From contig JAKASG010000003.1 of NCBI GenBank assembly GCA_021828285.1, positions 1 through 64,000 on the forward strand: DNA of 64,000 bases, given 5' to 3'. Shown one piece after another: positions 25,310 through 34,650 of the stretch; position 1 is the first letter of the stretch, and each line of letters begins with the position of its first letter. The stretch is from Acidobacteriota bacterium (lineage in GTDB: Bacteria; Acidobacteriota; Terriglobia; UBA7540). The position numbers were made by a program, and so were the translations under genes. Under the pieces are notes generated by a model, which saw only the letters and a program-made list of their open reading frames with translations, was not told where the DNA came from and did no database searches.

Positions 25310-26215
25310 TCAGGCCAGCTCCTGTCCCGTCAATAGCCGGTATGCGTCGCGGTACTTCCGGCTTGTGCGTTCGACGACTTCCGGCGGTAACGGGGGAGGA
25401 GGAGGCTCTTTGCTCCAATCGAGCGATTCCAGGTAATCACGAACGGATTGCTTGTCGAACGAAGGCTGTGACTTGCCCGGCGCATAGCCTTCTTTCGGCC
25501 AAAACCGCGAAGAATCCGGCGTCAGCGCTTCATCAATCAGAATAATTTCATCGCCGAGCATTCCCCATTCGAATTTCGTGTCGGCAATGATGATCCCGCG
25601 GCTTTCGGCGTACTCGCGGGCGCGCGTGTAAAGCTCGATGCTCCGCTCGCGCACGCGCTCGGCGGCGGCATTCCCAATTCTCGCCGCAGCCTCGCTGAAG
25701 GAAATGTTTTCGTCGTGTCCCGAGTGACTCTTGGTCGCGGGAGTAAAAATCGGCTCATCGAGCCTCGCCGATTCGCTGAGCCCGGCGGGCAAGGGAATTC
25801 CGCAGACTTTTCCTGTGGCGCGATAATCTTTCCAGCCGGACCCCGCAAGATAGCCGCGGACCACGCACTCGATCGGCAAGGGATGCGTCTTTTCGACGAG
25901 CATCGCGCGGCCATCGAGCTGATCGGCGTGGCCGCGCAGCGCCGCGGGGAAATCCTCCAGGCGCACGCTCAAGAAATGATTGCGAAACTCCTTGCGATAC
26001 CGCTCAAACCAGAAACGTGAAAGCTGAGTCAGCACGCGCCCTTTATCAGGTATGCCCTGGCTCATGACCACGTCGAAGGCCGAGAGCCGGTCCGTGGCGA
26101 CAATCAGCAGCCGCCCATCGTCCACCTGATAGATATCCCGAACCTTGCCCCGAGAAAGGAGCGTCAGGCCGGGCAAGTTCGTTTGAAGGAGCACCGCGGC
26201 TCGCATCGTTCCCAT
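25310..26215 (-). CDS. purC: Phosphoribosylaminoimidazole-succinocarboxamide synthase
   Basis: SAICAR synthase: joins CAIR and aspartate with ATP in step 8 of purine biosynthesis. A 301-residue form, as in the longer eukaryote-like/proteobacterial PurC subfamily. Recognisable are SRGKVRDIYQVDD (22-34), the ATDRLSAFDVVMSQGIPDKG segment, VEKTHPLPIECVVRGYLAGS, and the C-terminal DTKFEWG ... LIDEALTPDSSRFWP region. A consensus-like promoter (26237-26264) puts the start of transcription ~15 bases before the ATG at 26215; the ATG at 26206 is an alternative start. cvpA follows 36 bases downstream. Confidence 0.95.
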   Translation of the reverse strand: MGTMRAAVLLQTNLPGLTLLSRGKVRDIYQVDDGRLLIVATDRLSAFDVVMSQGIPDKGRVLTQLSRFWFERYRKEFRNHFLSVRLEDFPAALRGHADQLDGRAMLVEKTHPLPIECVVRGYLAGSGWKDYRATGKVCGIPLPAGLSESARLDEPIFTPATKSHSGHDENISFSEAAARIGNAAAERVRERSIELYTRAREYAESRGIIIADTKFEWGMLGDEIILIDEALTPDSSRFWPKEGYAPGKSQPSFDKQSVRDYLESLDWSKEPPPPPLPPEVVERTSRKYRDAYRLLTGQELA

Positions 26216-26229
26216 GGTCGTCTGCTGAG

Positions 26230-26266
26230 GGTTGACATTTTAAACGAAAGCGGCGCTTTGTCAACC
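26230..26266 (-). promoter_or_regulatory. purC promoter flanked by an inverted repeat
   Basis: On the minus strand: -35 TTGACA (26264-26259), 16-base spacer, -10 TAAAAT (26242-26237). The whole is framed by a perfect 8-base inverted repeat, GGTTGACA (26230-26237) and TGTCAACC (26259-26266), so one arm contains the -35 and the other overlaps the -10. This is a possible operator for a purine regulator. Confidence 0.55.
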
Positions 26267-26292
26267 GATAAAACTTCCTCTCTCTCGGTTCG

Positions 26293-28995
26293 TCAGCCCG
26301 TGCTCTTCATGCCGAAGGCGACTCCGCCGATGGTGATTTGCAGCACGCGAAGAAGGTCGGGACGGGAGCGGAGCGAGCGGCGCCATGCGGCGAGAAAACG
26401 AATTTGCAGCAGGTTCAGCGGGTCAACGTAAGGGTTGCGCAGGCGAATAGACTCATCGAGCACGGGATGGTGCTCGAGCAGGCGCGAAGACCCGGTGACG
26501 GCAAGCGTCATCCGAACGCTGCGGTGATATTCCTCTTCAATGCGCGCGGCGATTGCGCGGCGAAGCGACGCGGGCTCGACCAGGCGTTCGTACTGGCGCG
26601 CGATATAAAGATCGGTTTTGGCGAGCGAAGTCGCGGCGTTATCCACGAGCAACTGAAAGAACGGCCAATGGCGGTACATTTGGCGCAAGTGCGCCAGGCC
26701 ATCGGGCGAGTGCGCGGCGGAAAATTCTTCAAGCGCGTAGCCCAGGCCGTACCATGCAGGAAGCAGGTGGCGCGACTGCGTCCAGGCGAAAACCCAGGGG
26801 ATTGCGCGCAAGGCCCCGAGAGCGCCCGCGGGCGAGCGACGCGCGGGCCGCGAGCCGAGACGCAACTGGCCGATTAAATCAATCGGCGTGGCCTGGCGGA
26901 AGAACTCAAGGAAGCCGGGCGTCTCATAAACCAGGTTGCGGTAGAAATCTCGGCTTCGCGCGGCCATTTCCTCCGCCCACGTTTCCCAGCGGGCAAGGTC
27001 GCGGCCGTTCGCAGCGTCCCGGCGGCGCAGGCGGCCGTCAAGCACGGACGTGGCAAGCTGCTCGAGATTGCGCTCGGCGATATCGAAGTTTGCGTATTTG
27101 AGCGAAACGACTTCGCCTTGCTCGGTGATCCGGATGCGCCCGCCCGGTGCGGCATCGGGCTGCGACTGGACACTGCGATGCGACTGTCCGCCTCCGCGGT
27201 CAATGGCGCCGCCTTTGCCGTGAAACAAGCCGAGTTCGACGCCACGGTGCTCGGCGACCCGGGCGAGCTGCTTCTGTGCGCGAGCGAGCGCCCAATTTGC
27301 TGCGAGATAGCCGCCGTCCTTTACGGAATCCGAATAGCCGAGCATGACTTCCTCGAAATTGCCGCGCGCATCGAGCACGGCCCGATAAGTGACGTCGGCC
27401 AGCAAACCATCGAGGATCGCAGGGCCGGCGGCGAGATCGGCGAGGGTTTCAAAGAGCGGAACCACATCGAAAGAGCATTCAAAGCGGCCGGCGCGCCCTG
27501 GTTTGAGAAGACCCGCCTGCCAGCCGAGGAGTAGTGCGTTCCACACGTCCGATGCGCGCTCGGTCATGCTCAGGACGTAGCGATGCGCCGCAGGTTCGCC
27601 GTACCGCTTCTGAATTTCCGCGAGGGTTTTGAATTCTTCGAGAACCGGACGCGCGGCGGCAGGCCAGCGCCCAGGGCGCGGCCGGCGCCGGAGAAGCGAG
27701 CGAATGGAAGCGATGCGCGAGGCTTCATCAGCGGCGGGAAGGCCGTAAGCTTCGATCAGCGCCCCCGCCGCAGCGCGAACGAGCGAGCAATGCTGGCGGA
27801 AATCGAGGCTTGCCGCGTGAAAGCCGAAAATCTCGACGACGGCGGCGAGACGGCCCGGCCCGAGGCGCGCCACGCGCGGGCTCGGATGCGCGGTGAGCAG
27901 GCGCTCGAGCAACCGCAAGTCGGACAGGAATTGCGCGGGAGTTTCATAACCCTCTTCGGCCAGGCTCCGCGCGAGGCGCAGGCGCCATAGCATGACGCGG
28001 ATTTTCCGGCGATAGTATTCATTCGGCTGATCGAGCCTCTCGAAGGCGCGAGTAGAAGGCCAGCGGCGCTGCGCTTCGGCAAGGTCTCGCGCGAGGACGC
28101 GCACGATCGAGGGCCGGGAGCATGGAAATGACACCACGCTCAGCAGCCGCGTCAGGTAGCGTTCGTAATAATCAAGGATGCTCCTGCGGAGGCGCGCCGC
28201 CGCTTCCAGGCTCACGCGCGGCGTGACGTGCGGATTCCCGTCCCGATCCGCGCCCACCCAGGAGCCGAAAGCGAGGAACGGTTTTGCCGGGCGCAAGCGG
28301 GGAAAAGCGCGCGCCGCCTCCAGCCGGAATTGATCCCAGAAATTTCCGCCCAGATCGTAAATGGTGCGCTCGAGAAAGACCAGAGCGCTTTCAATTTCAA
28401 GCTGCGGCGTCACGGGCCGGTCGCGGACTTCGTCGGTGAGCCAAAGGGCTTCGATCCAGGGATCGATCGAATCGCGAAAGAATTCGGGAGAAGCGGCTCC
28501 GAGCGAGTCGAGCGTGTCAAGCGCGCGGCCGAGGCGAAGGATGTGGTTGAATATGCTCCGGCGCTTGGCTTCCGTGGGATGCGCGGTGAGCACGGGCTCA
28601 ATGCGCATCGAGCGGAGAAGTTTCGCAATCGAGCGCTCGCGCACGCCGGCGCGGGCCAGGTCGCTGAAAGTGTGCCGCAGCGACATCGGCGCGCCCGATG
28701 CGGTGCGGGCGTATTGGCGAAGCCGGCGAACGCGCTGGCGCTCTTCCGAGAGATTCACCAGGTGGAAGAACAGGCTAAAGGCGTGCGCCACTTCCGCCGC
28801 GCGCCGAGGGCCGAGCCGCGCCGCAGCGCGGCGCGCCTGCTCCATGAGAGCGGGATCCTGGTTCTGCCGAACACTCTTCGAGAGCCGGCGAAGCTGTTCG
28901 ATCGAGCGAAAGAGCGCTTCACCGCCCTGCTCGCGCGCAATCGCACCAAGACGGGTGGTCAATAAGCGAACTTCTTTGCGAAGAGTCTCGTCCAT
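26293..28995 (-). CDS. ppc: Phosphoenolpyruvate carboxylase
   Basis: Makes oxaloacetate from PEP and bicarbonate, feeding the TCA cycle and the aspartate family whose first enzymes are encoded just upstream. A 900-residue bacterial-type enzyme. First active-site motif VLTAHPTEAKRRS with catalytic His139. A second block covers FHAASLDFRQHC, MLGYSDSVKDGGYLA and FHGKGGAIDRGGG, the last holding the mobile catalytic loop. The C-terminus is near-standard (RNPYVDPLNLLQIRFL, then ITIGGVAFGMKSTG, where GVAFGMKSTG replaces the usual GIAAGMRNTG-like end). The Asp and aspartate/malate inhibition sites were not checked. The frame is complete and undisturbed. Confidence 0.95.
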   Translation of the reverse strand: MDETLRKEVRLLTTRLGAIAREQGGEALFRSIEQLRRLSKSVRQNQDPALMEQARRAAARLGPRRAAEVAHAFSLFFHLVNLSEERQRVRRLRQYARTASGAPMSLRHTFSDLARAGVRERSIAKLLRSMRIEPVLTAHPTEAKRRSIFNHILRLGRALDTLDSLGAASPEFFRDSIDPWIEALWLTDEVRDRPVTPQLEIESALVFLERTIYDLGGNFWDQFRLEAARAFPRLRPAKPFLAFGSWVGADRDGNPHVTPRVSLEAAARLRRSILDYYERYLTRLLSVVSFPCSRPSIVRVLARDLAEAQRRWPSTRAFERLDQPNEYYRRKIRVMLWRLRLARSLAEEGYETPAQFLSDLRLLERLLTAHPSPRVARLGPGRLAAVVEIFGFHAASLDFRQHCSLVRAAAGALIEAYGLPAADEASRIASIRSLLRRRPRPGRWPAAARPVLEEFKTLAEIQKRYGEPAAHRYVLSMTERASDVWNALLLGWQAGLLKPGRAGRFECSFDVVPLFETLADLAAGPAILDGLLADVTYRAVLDARGNFEEVMLGYSDSVKDGGYLAANWALARAQKQLARVAEHRGVELGLFHGKGGAIDRGGGQSHRSVQSQPDAAPGGRIRITEQGEVVSLKYANFDIAERNLEQLATSVLDGRLRRRDAANGRDLARWETWAEEMAARSRDFYRNLVYETPGFLEFFRQATPIDLIGQLRLGSRPARRSPAGALGALRAIPWVFAWTQSRHLLPAWYGLGYALEEFSAAHSPDGLAHLRQMYRHWPFFQLLVDNAATSLAKTDLYIARQYERLVEPASLRRAIAARIEEEYHRSVRMTLAVTGSSRLLEHHPVLDESIRLRNPYVDPLNLLQIRFLAAWRRSLRSRPDLLRVLQITIGGVAFGMKSTG

Positions 28996-29083
28996 CGAAC
29001 GTCTTCCCTCTTGCAGCGCCGCTCATCCGCGTTCCGCAACCTCAGAGCGTGGCGCAAACGATCGCCCTGCGGGCGCCCGGGCG

Positions 29084-30358
29084 TTACAAATGGCGGGTGA
29101 GGGCTTCGCGGACGGCTCCAAGCGTGGGTTCAACGCGCAGCCGCTGGCGATCTTCCTCTGAGGGCGGGCGATGCCGCATGACGTATTCAGTATCCTTCAG
29201 CTGATGGCCGGTCAGAATCGCAACGACGTCGGCGTGCCGCTCGATTTTCCCGGAGCGCACGAGCTTCCGGACGCCGGCGACGGTGGCGGCGGAAGCGGGC
29301 TCGCAGCCGACGCCATCCTCGGCGAGCACCCTTTTCGCCTCGAAAATTTCCTCATCGGTCACGGATTCGCACATGCCATTCGTCCATTCGAGCACGCGGC
29401 GCGCCTTTTTCCAGTTGGCAGGTCTGCCGATCCGAATGGCGGTCGCTTCCGTTGAAGGATTCTCGACGGGGATCAGATCGGGAGACTGCGCCGTCAGGGT
29501 TCGATAGAAAGGATTCGCGCCGGCGGCCTGCACGACTACGACCCGCGGCACTTTTTCAATGAAGCCGAATTCCTTCAGCTCGCGGAGACCCTTGCCGATC
29601 GCCGAGGCGTTGCCGAGATTTCCGCCCGGAACCACGATGAAATCCGGCGGGCGCCAGGCGCGCTGCTCCATCAATTCAGCGACGATGGTCTTTTGCCCTT
29701 CGATGCGGAAGGGATTGACGGAATTCACAAGATACATGCCGAGCGAAGGCGCCACTTCACGCAGAAGACAGAACGCCTGGTCGAAGGTATCGCCGACTTC
29801 AAGCACGAGCGCGCCGAAATCGAGCGCCTGGGCGAGCTTGGCGGAGGAAATCTGTTTGTAGGGAACGAAGAGAACGGCTCGCAGGCCCGCGCGTCCGGCG
29901 TAGGCGGCCATGGAGGAGGAGGTGTTGCCCGTGGAGGCGCAAGCGACGATGCGCACGCCTTTCGAGGCGGCGCGCGTGATGCAGGCCGTCATTCCGAGAT
30001 CCTTGAACGAGCCCGTCGGGTTGTTGCCCTGATGCTTGATGGTCAAATGGACCGGGCCGGCCCACCATCCGGCGCGGCGCGTTCCGACGAGTGGCGTCGA
30101 ACCCTCCGAAAGCGAGACAATCCGCTCGCCCGGCCGGACAAAAGGCAGCAGCTCGCGAAACCGCCAGACGCCGCTGCGGTCAATCGGTTCGCCCGAAAGC
30201 CGCCGTTGATGCCAGATGCGCCGCATCCCGTCCGGATCGAACGGGTCGAATTCGCACACCAACTCGAGCAGCCCGCCGCAGTCTGCGCAGGCGACAGCAT
30301 CCTTTTCCTGCCGGTGTCCGCAGGCTTCTTCAATGCATTGCAAGTAGGCCGATGACAT
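29084..30358 (-). CDS. thrC: Threonine synthase
   Basis: PLP enzyme converting O-phosphohomoserine to threonine, the last step of threonine biosynthesis. 424 residues with an N-terminal zinc-ribbon-like pair (CIEEACGH ... CADCGG), the EGSTPL segment, the PLP lysine in NNPTGSFKD (Lys119), the CASTGNTSSSMAAYAGRAG phosphate loop and VPGGNLGNASA. It follows lysC on the same strand with a 57-base gap, an operon for the aspartate-to-threonine pathway; homoserine dehydrogenase and kinase are not in the window. Confidence 0.94.
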   Translation of the reverse strand: MSSAYLQCIEEACGHRQEKDAVACADCGGLLELVCEFDPFDPDGMRRIWHQRRLSGEPIDRSGVWRFRELLPFVRPGERIVSLSEGSTPLVGTRRAGWWAGPVHLTIKHQGNNPTGSFKDLGMTACITRAASKGVRIVACASTGNTSSSMAAYAGRAGLRAVLFVPYKQISSAKLAQALDFGALVLEVGDTFDQAFCLLREVAPSLGMYLVNSVNPFRIEGQKTIVAELMEQRAWRPPDFIVVPGGNLGNASAIGKGLRELKEFGFIEKVPRVVVVQAAGANPFYRTLTAQSPDLIPVENPSTEATAIRIGRPANWKKARRVLEWTNGMCESVTDEEIFEAKRVLAEDGVGCEPASAATVAGVRKLVRSGKIERHADVVAILTGHQLKDTEYVMRHRPPSEEDRQRLRVEPTLGAVREALTRHL

Positions 30359-30415
30359 TTTCTGAACCTGGCGCTATCAGTTTTCAGTTCCCGGGCTTCC
30401 CTGAAAATCGAGGGC

Positions 30416-31849
30416 TTACAGCCCGAACTCCTCATGCACGGCGCTGACGGCTTCCTTCACTTCCGACGCCTTGACGGCGAAAGAAATGCTGAGCTCGGAA
30501 GATCCCTGCGCGATGGCAATGATGTTGATGCCGCGGCGCCCGAGTGCACTGAAGGCGCGGCCTGCAAGTCCCGGCGTGCCCTTCATATTCTCGCCAACGG
30601 CGACGACGATCGCAATTTTGCTCCGGAATTCGAGCGGGCCAACGTATTCGTGGAGCAATTCAAGCTCGAACATCTTTTCGAGCCGCGTCTTCAAGCGCGG
30701 CCAGTCTATGGCGTGAATGGCGAAGCATAGTACGTTATCCGCGGAGGATTGCGTGGCCATGAGCGCGGTGACGGACTCGAGGTGCAATCCGTTGAAGACG
30801 CGCGTCGCGAGGCGCGGAAAACTCATCGTATCCTTGCCGCTCATCGTGACCAGAACGGCGTCGGTCACGCAGGTCACGGCCTTCATTCCCGGCTGTCCGC
30901 TCGAAGCCGAGGGAGCGATCCGGGTGCCTTTCGCCGAAGGGTTGAAGGAGTTCTTGATACGCACCGGAATCCGCTTCTTCATAACGGGCTGAATAGTTTT
31001 CGGATGGAGCACTTTCGCGCCAAAGAACGAGAGTTCGATCGCTTCCCGGTAAGACACTTCCGGTAAAATCCGGGCGGAAGGAACGAAGCGCGGGTCGGCG
31101 GTCATCACGCCGTCCACATCCGTCCAAATCCAGACTTCACTCGCGTCGAGCGCCGCTCCAAGAATCGTTCCACTGTAATCCGAACCGCCGCGGCCGAGCG
31201 TGGTGGCGAGGCCGTCGCGCGTGGCGCCGCGAAAACCCGTGACGACCGGGACGATGCCGCGCCGCCGCAAAGGCGCCAGGCGCTCGCGGGTCTTTGCGGC
31301 CGTCTCCGCTTCAAGAGGAGAGGCGTTGCCGAAGTTCTCATCAGTCACAATCAGTTCGGCGGCATCCACGGCTTCCGAGGCAACACCTCTCGAGCGGAGC
31401 ACCGCAGCGAGGAGTGTCGCGGACATCAATTCACCCAGGCTCGAAAGCGCGTCCATCGCTCGCGGCGTCACCTCGCGGACCAGAGCGAAGCCGGAGCAGA
31501 GGCTTTCGAAGCGGCGCAACTGCTCGGCAAGGCGCGGCAGGACCCGCGCCTGCTCCGCCGCGGTGAGCATTTGGTCGGCCACCTCGCGGTGTCGCTGGGC
31601 CAATTCGCGGCGCACGCTGTTCCAGTGCCCTTGCTCGCCCTCGCTTGCTTCGTTCGCCGCGCGGATCAGCATGTCCGTCACGCCGCCGAGCGCAGAAACC
31701 ACCGCAATCACTTCAGAGCGCCCGAGGTGCTCCGCGACAATCTCCGCCACCGCCTTCATCCGCTCGGCGTTTGCGACGGACGTTCCGCCGAACTTCATCA
31801 CCAGCAACGGCTTCTTTGCGCGGCCCGGCGCGGGGTTTTCCTTGGTCAT
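30416..31849 (-). CDS. lysC: Aspartate kinase
   Basis: Phosphorylates aspartate, the committed step to lysine, methionine and threonine. The 477-residue protein has the kinase motif VMKFGGTSVANAERM (17-31), the GFRGATRDGLATTLGRGGSD substrate/ATP motif and WTDVDGVMTADPR. Two C-terminal ACT domains follow (~325-475) that bind feedback inhibitors. The single-function form of this length resembles the E. coli LysC/ThrA-kinase type. It is the first gene of lysC-thrC on the minus strand. Which end product inhibits it cannot be read from the sequence. Confidence 0.94.
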   Translation of the reverse strand: MTKENPAPGRAKKPLLVMKFGGTSVANAERMKAVAEIVAEHLGRSEVIAVVSALGGVTDMLIRAANEASEGEQGHWNSVRRELAQRHREVADQMLTAAEQARVLPRLAEQLRRFESLCSGFALVREVTPRAMDALSSLGELMSATLLAAVLRSRGVASEAVDAAELIVTDENFGNASPLEAETAAKTRERLAPLRRRGIVPVVTGFRGATRDGLATTLGRGGSDYSGTILGAALDASEVWIWTDVDGVMTADPRFVPSARILPEVSYREAIELSFFGAKVLHPKTIQPVMKKRIPVRIKNSFNPSAKGTRIAPSASSGQPGMKAVTCVTDAVLVTMSGKDTMSFPRLATRVFNGLHLESVTALMATQSSADNVLCFAIHAIDWPRLKTRLEKMFELELLHEYVGPLEFRSKIAIVVAVGENMKGTPGLAGRAFSALGRRGINIIAIAQGSSELSISFAVKASEVKEAVSAVHEEFGL

Positions 31850-31913
31850 ATCGCTAAAAGTACAGACTCCTCCCGTTCATCGCGCGCCGGAGCGAAAAGG
31901 CACGCCCCAGCGC

Positions 31914-32840
31914 TCAGCGCGTCTTCGTAATGGTCGCGGCGGGTGCGGCGTGATTCGTGGACGGAGCGAACTCCCGCGCCACTTGGATGAATGCTTTGGC
32001 GGGCAGTGAAAGATAGCGGTCAGGGCGGTAAACCAGCCCCAGCTCGCGGTAAATCTTCTGGCCGTCAAGCGGAACGAGCTTCAGCTCGCCCGCCGTAACT
32101 TCCTGCTGCGCGTAGGACCGGCTGATGACGGAGACACCCAGTCCTGCGCCGACGAATTTCTTGATGGTCTCGACGCTCGCGAGCTCCATTGAGACCTGAA
32201 TGTGGTCGTGATGGTCGCGCAGCAGCCGGTCAATCACCACGCGGGTGTGGCCCGTCTTGGGCAGGATAAGCGGATATTGCGCAAGCTCTTCGGCGCTCAC
32301 GCTGCGCTTCTTCGCGAGCGGGTGCTTGCGCGATGCCACCACTTGAACCTCGTCTTTGAACAGCGGAACGATCTCCATATTGTTGGCGCTCAGCGGCAGC
32401 GTGACCACCCCCAACTCGATCGCGCCTTCTTGGACCTTCTGCAGAATCTTATGGCTGAAGTTGCGATAAATGCTGATTTGAACCAGAGGATAAAGCTGCA
32501 GGAAGCGCGCGAACGTTTTCGGCAGCACGTAGAGGCAGGTTGCTTCGTTCGCGCCGATAAAAAGCTTCCCGCGCGGCGTCTCGTTCAGCTCGGCGATGGC
32601 TTGGAGCGCTTCCTTGTGGAGCACAAGAATTTTTTCAGCGTATTGGCGGAGCAATTCGCCCGCCGGCGTGAGCTGGACTTTCTTTCCGCTGCGGTCAAAC
32701 AGCTTCTCGCCGCACTCCTGCTCGAGCAGCCGCACCTGCGCGCTGATCGCCGGCTGCGTGCGAAATACCTTCTCCGCCGCGCGCGAGAAACTTTCGAGCT
32801 TCGCCACTTCGAGAAAACTGGCCAGTTGATCGTAATTCAT
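31914..32840 (-). CDS. LysR-family transcriptional regulator
   Basis: A 308-residue regulator: N-terminal winged helix-turn-helix (~1-60, LASFLEVAKLESFSRAAEKV ... QPAISAQVRLLEQECGEKLF) and a C-terminal periplasmic-binding-like effector domain (~90-295). It resembles the CynR/CysB side of the family. Downstream on the same strand is lysC (64 bases), upstream and divergent is the restriction-modification pair. It could control either neighbour; LysR regulators often act on the divergent gene, but here that gene looks foreign, so the link is doubtful. Effector unknown. Confidence 0.92.
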   Translation of the reverse strand: MNYDQLASFLEVAKLESFSRAAEKVFRTQPAISAQVRLLEQECGEKLFDRSGKKVQLTPAGELLRQYAEKILVLHKEALQAIAELNETPRGKLFIGANEATCLYVLPKTFARFLQLYPLVQISIYRNFSHKILQKVQEGAIELGVVTLPLSANNMEIVPLFKDEVQVVASRKHPLAKKRSVSAEELAQYPLILPKTGHTRVVIDRLLRDHHDHIQVSMELASVETIKKFVGAGLGVSVISRSYAQQEVTAGELKLVPLDGQKIYRELGLVYRPDRYLSLPAKAFIQVAREFAPSTNHAAPAATITKTR

Positions 32841-33045
32841 CGGACTCGCCCGAATCGCAAGGCAGTTATTCTAGCAGGTTCGCGGAGTGTTTGCATGCGG
32901 CTTGGGGCTGTCCGAAACAGCTCGCTACCCGGCTTCGACCCTGCTCTGTTGCCCGCGTTCGGGCCAATTCGTCTATGGAAAATCGAACAGATGTCGCGTA
33001 TCATCTTTCGCTAGCCAGCTTAGTTTTTCACAGGAGACCGGCCAA

Positions 33046-33969
33046 GTGCTTTGGGGAGACCTACGGATCGCTTCACATTACGACGATAGCGCCGCGGTCA
33101 CTCTTTTTCATGGCGACCGGCTTGGCCTTTTGCGCCAAATACCGGACGGCCAAAGCCCGCTCATCGTCACCTCGCCGCCTTACAACATCGGCAAGGAGTA
33201 CGAGAGGCGCGTCGGCTTCGAGGAGTACTTGAGCCAGCAGGCAGACACCCTGCGGGAATGCGTTCGTACGCTCGGGGAGGGCGGAAGCCTGTGCTGGCAG
33301 GTGGGGAATCATATAGCAGAAAGCGGTGAAATTTTTCCGCTGGACATTTATATCTATAGGGTTTGTAAAGAACTCGGCTTGAAACTCCGAAACCGGATTG
33401 TGTGGTCCTTCGAGCATGGCTTGCACTGCCGTCGGCGCTTCTCGGGCCGATATGAGACAATTCTCTGGTTCACAAAAACAGATCGCTACACCTTTAACCT
33501 TGACCCCGTTCGGGTCCCCCAAAAATACCCGGGCAAGAAATACTTCAAAGGGCCGAGGGCTGGCCAGTACTCATGCAACCCGCTCGGCAAGAATCCGGGC
33601 GATTTGTGGGTGATTCCAAATGTGAAGCATAATCACATCGAGAAGACATCGCACCCTTGCCAGTTCCCAATAGAGTTGGTGGAGCGACTAATCCTGTCTC
33701 TGACGAACGAGGGGGACCTTGTGGTGGATCCCTATGTCGGCGCCGGAAGCACCGCCTGTGCCGCAGTTATTCACCGGCGGAGAGCGGCGGGAGCGGAGAT
33801 CGTGGCGGACTACCTGAGGCTCGCGCGAAACCGAGTCAGGTTGTCGTGGGAGGGAAAGCTCTCGCGCCGTCCGATAGACCGACCCGTCTACGTCCCCGGC
33901 CCTAGGGACCGCATTGCTCAAATGCCGCTGGAATTGCGAGAGGCGAGACGATCCCTTCTGGCGCCATAG
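33046..33969 (+). CDS. Site-specific DNA methyltransferase of a BglII/BstYI-type system
   Basis: Methylates a palindromic DNA site to protect it from the partner endonuclease. The start at the GTG 33046 is set by AGGAG nine bases upstream and puts VTLFHGD near the N-terminus; the frame is also open from 32887, but that part is not conserved in look. Motifs: TSPPYNIGKEYE (catalytic motif IV with the SPP(Y) core typical of N4-cytosine beta-type enzymes) and the AdoMet-binding VVDPYVGAGSTACAAV (motif I) near the C-terminus, i.e. permuted order. 307 residues. It is followed 18 bases later by the endonuclease gene. Base modified (N4-C versus N6-A) is inferred. Confidence 0.88.
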   Translation: MLWGDLRIASHYDDSAAVTLFHGDRLGLLRQIPDGQSPLIVTSPPYNIGKEYERRVGFEEYLSQQADTLRECVRTLGEGGSLCWQVGNHIAESGEIFPLDIYIYRVCKELGLKLRNRIVWSFEHGLHCRRRFSGRYETILWFTKTDRYTFNLDPVRVPQKYPGKKYFKGPRAGQYSCNPLGKNPGDLWVIPNVKHNHIEKTSHPCQFPIELVERLILSLTNEGDLVVDPYVGAGSTACAAVIHRRRAAGAEIVADYLRLARNRVRLSWEGKLSRRPIDRPVYVPGPRDRIAQMPLELREARRSLLAP

Positions 33970-33987
33970 CCTGACGAAAAGACGATA

Positions 33988-34599
33988 ATGAAAATTGCGA
34001 AGACGCACTCGCATCTCAACGGCCACGAGTGGTTGCTCGTTCACCACCCCGAGGTCTGGAAAGAAATCGAGAAAATCGTAAGCAGCATTGACGCTGAAAA
34101 GTGCAGGACCAAGGTCAGCAAGGAAAAGACGATGAAGGGGCGAATTCTCTACTCGCCGATCGAGCTTAACCGGGAGTTTTCCGCACAGTTCAGAAAGGCA
34201 GGCTGGCACGAGACCCGCACAAGCTATTGGGTGACCGACGATTACAACCTTATCCGGAAGACCCTGCTTATGGAGCCAGGGCGACAGAAGGATGAGATTG
34301 AAGCAACTGGCCGGAGCGCGATTTTTTCGTATAACCAAACCGACTTTGTCAAGAAAAGGGCGGCCGTTGAAGTATAGTTCGGCAAATACAGCTTTGTTGC
34401 TTACGACCTATTCGTTAAGCACTTGGCGTTTTACGTTGGCGACGCGATTGACCTGGGAATTGAGATCCTACCCATGAAGGCCATGCAAGGCCATATGTCC
34501 TCCGGCCCGGGTTACTACGAAGGCGCGCTATACGACTTGGCGCGGCAAGGAAGAGGCGTACCGGCCGTTCCACTGATCCTGCTAGGAATCGAACCATGA
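33988..34599 (+). pseudogene. BglII/BstYI-family restriction endonuclease interrupted by one TAG
   Basis: Reading on through a single TAG at 34375-34377 gives one continuous 203-codon frame to the TGA at 34597-34599. The first half has SHLNGHEWLLVHHPEVW, SKEKTMKGRILYSP and FSYNQTDFVKKRAAVEV. The second, in the same frame, has FGKYSFVAYDLFVKHLAFYV, EILPMKAMQGHMSSG and GYYEGALYDLARQGRG. This is the BglII/BstYI endonuclease layout and length. Active-site spacing D119-x8-E128-x-(130) matches Asp84, Glu93 and Gln95 of BglII, so the stop replaces the catalytic Gln (CAG to TAG would be one C-to-T change). The short product would be inactive. Confidence 0.85.
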
Positions 34600-34650
34600 A
34601 AAGCTCCCTTCCTCGTCAGCCCGCGCCGAATCTCTAGGCCCCCGAGCCGC

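Noticed and set aside
33988-34377. 129-residue complete gene
   Set aside because: The frame continues unchanged past the TAG with family-typical sequence, so the short product is a truncated endonuclease rather than a separate gene.
34375-34377. TAG recoding as an amino acid
   Set aside because: No sign of amber suppression; TAG is used as a normal stop and no other internal TAG was noticed in a well-formed gene. A mutation or sequencing error is simpler.
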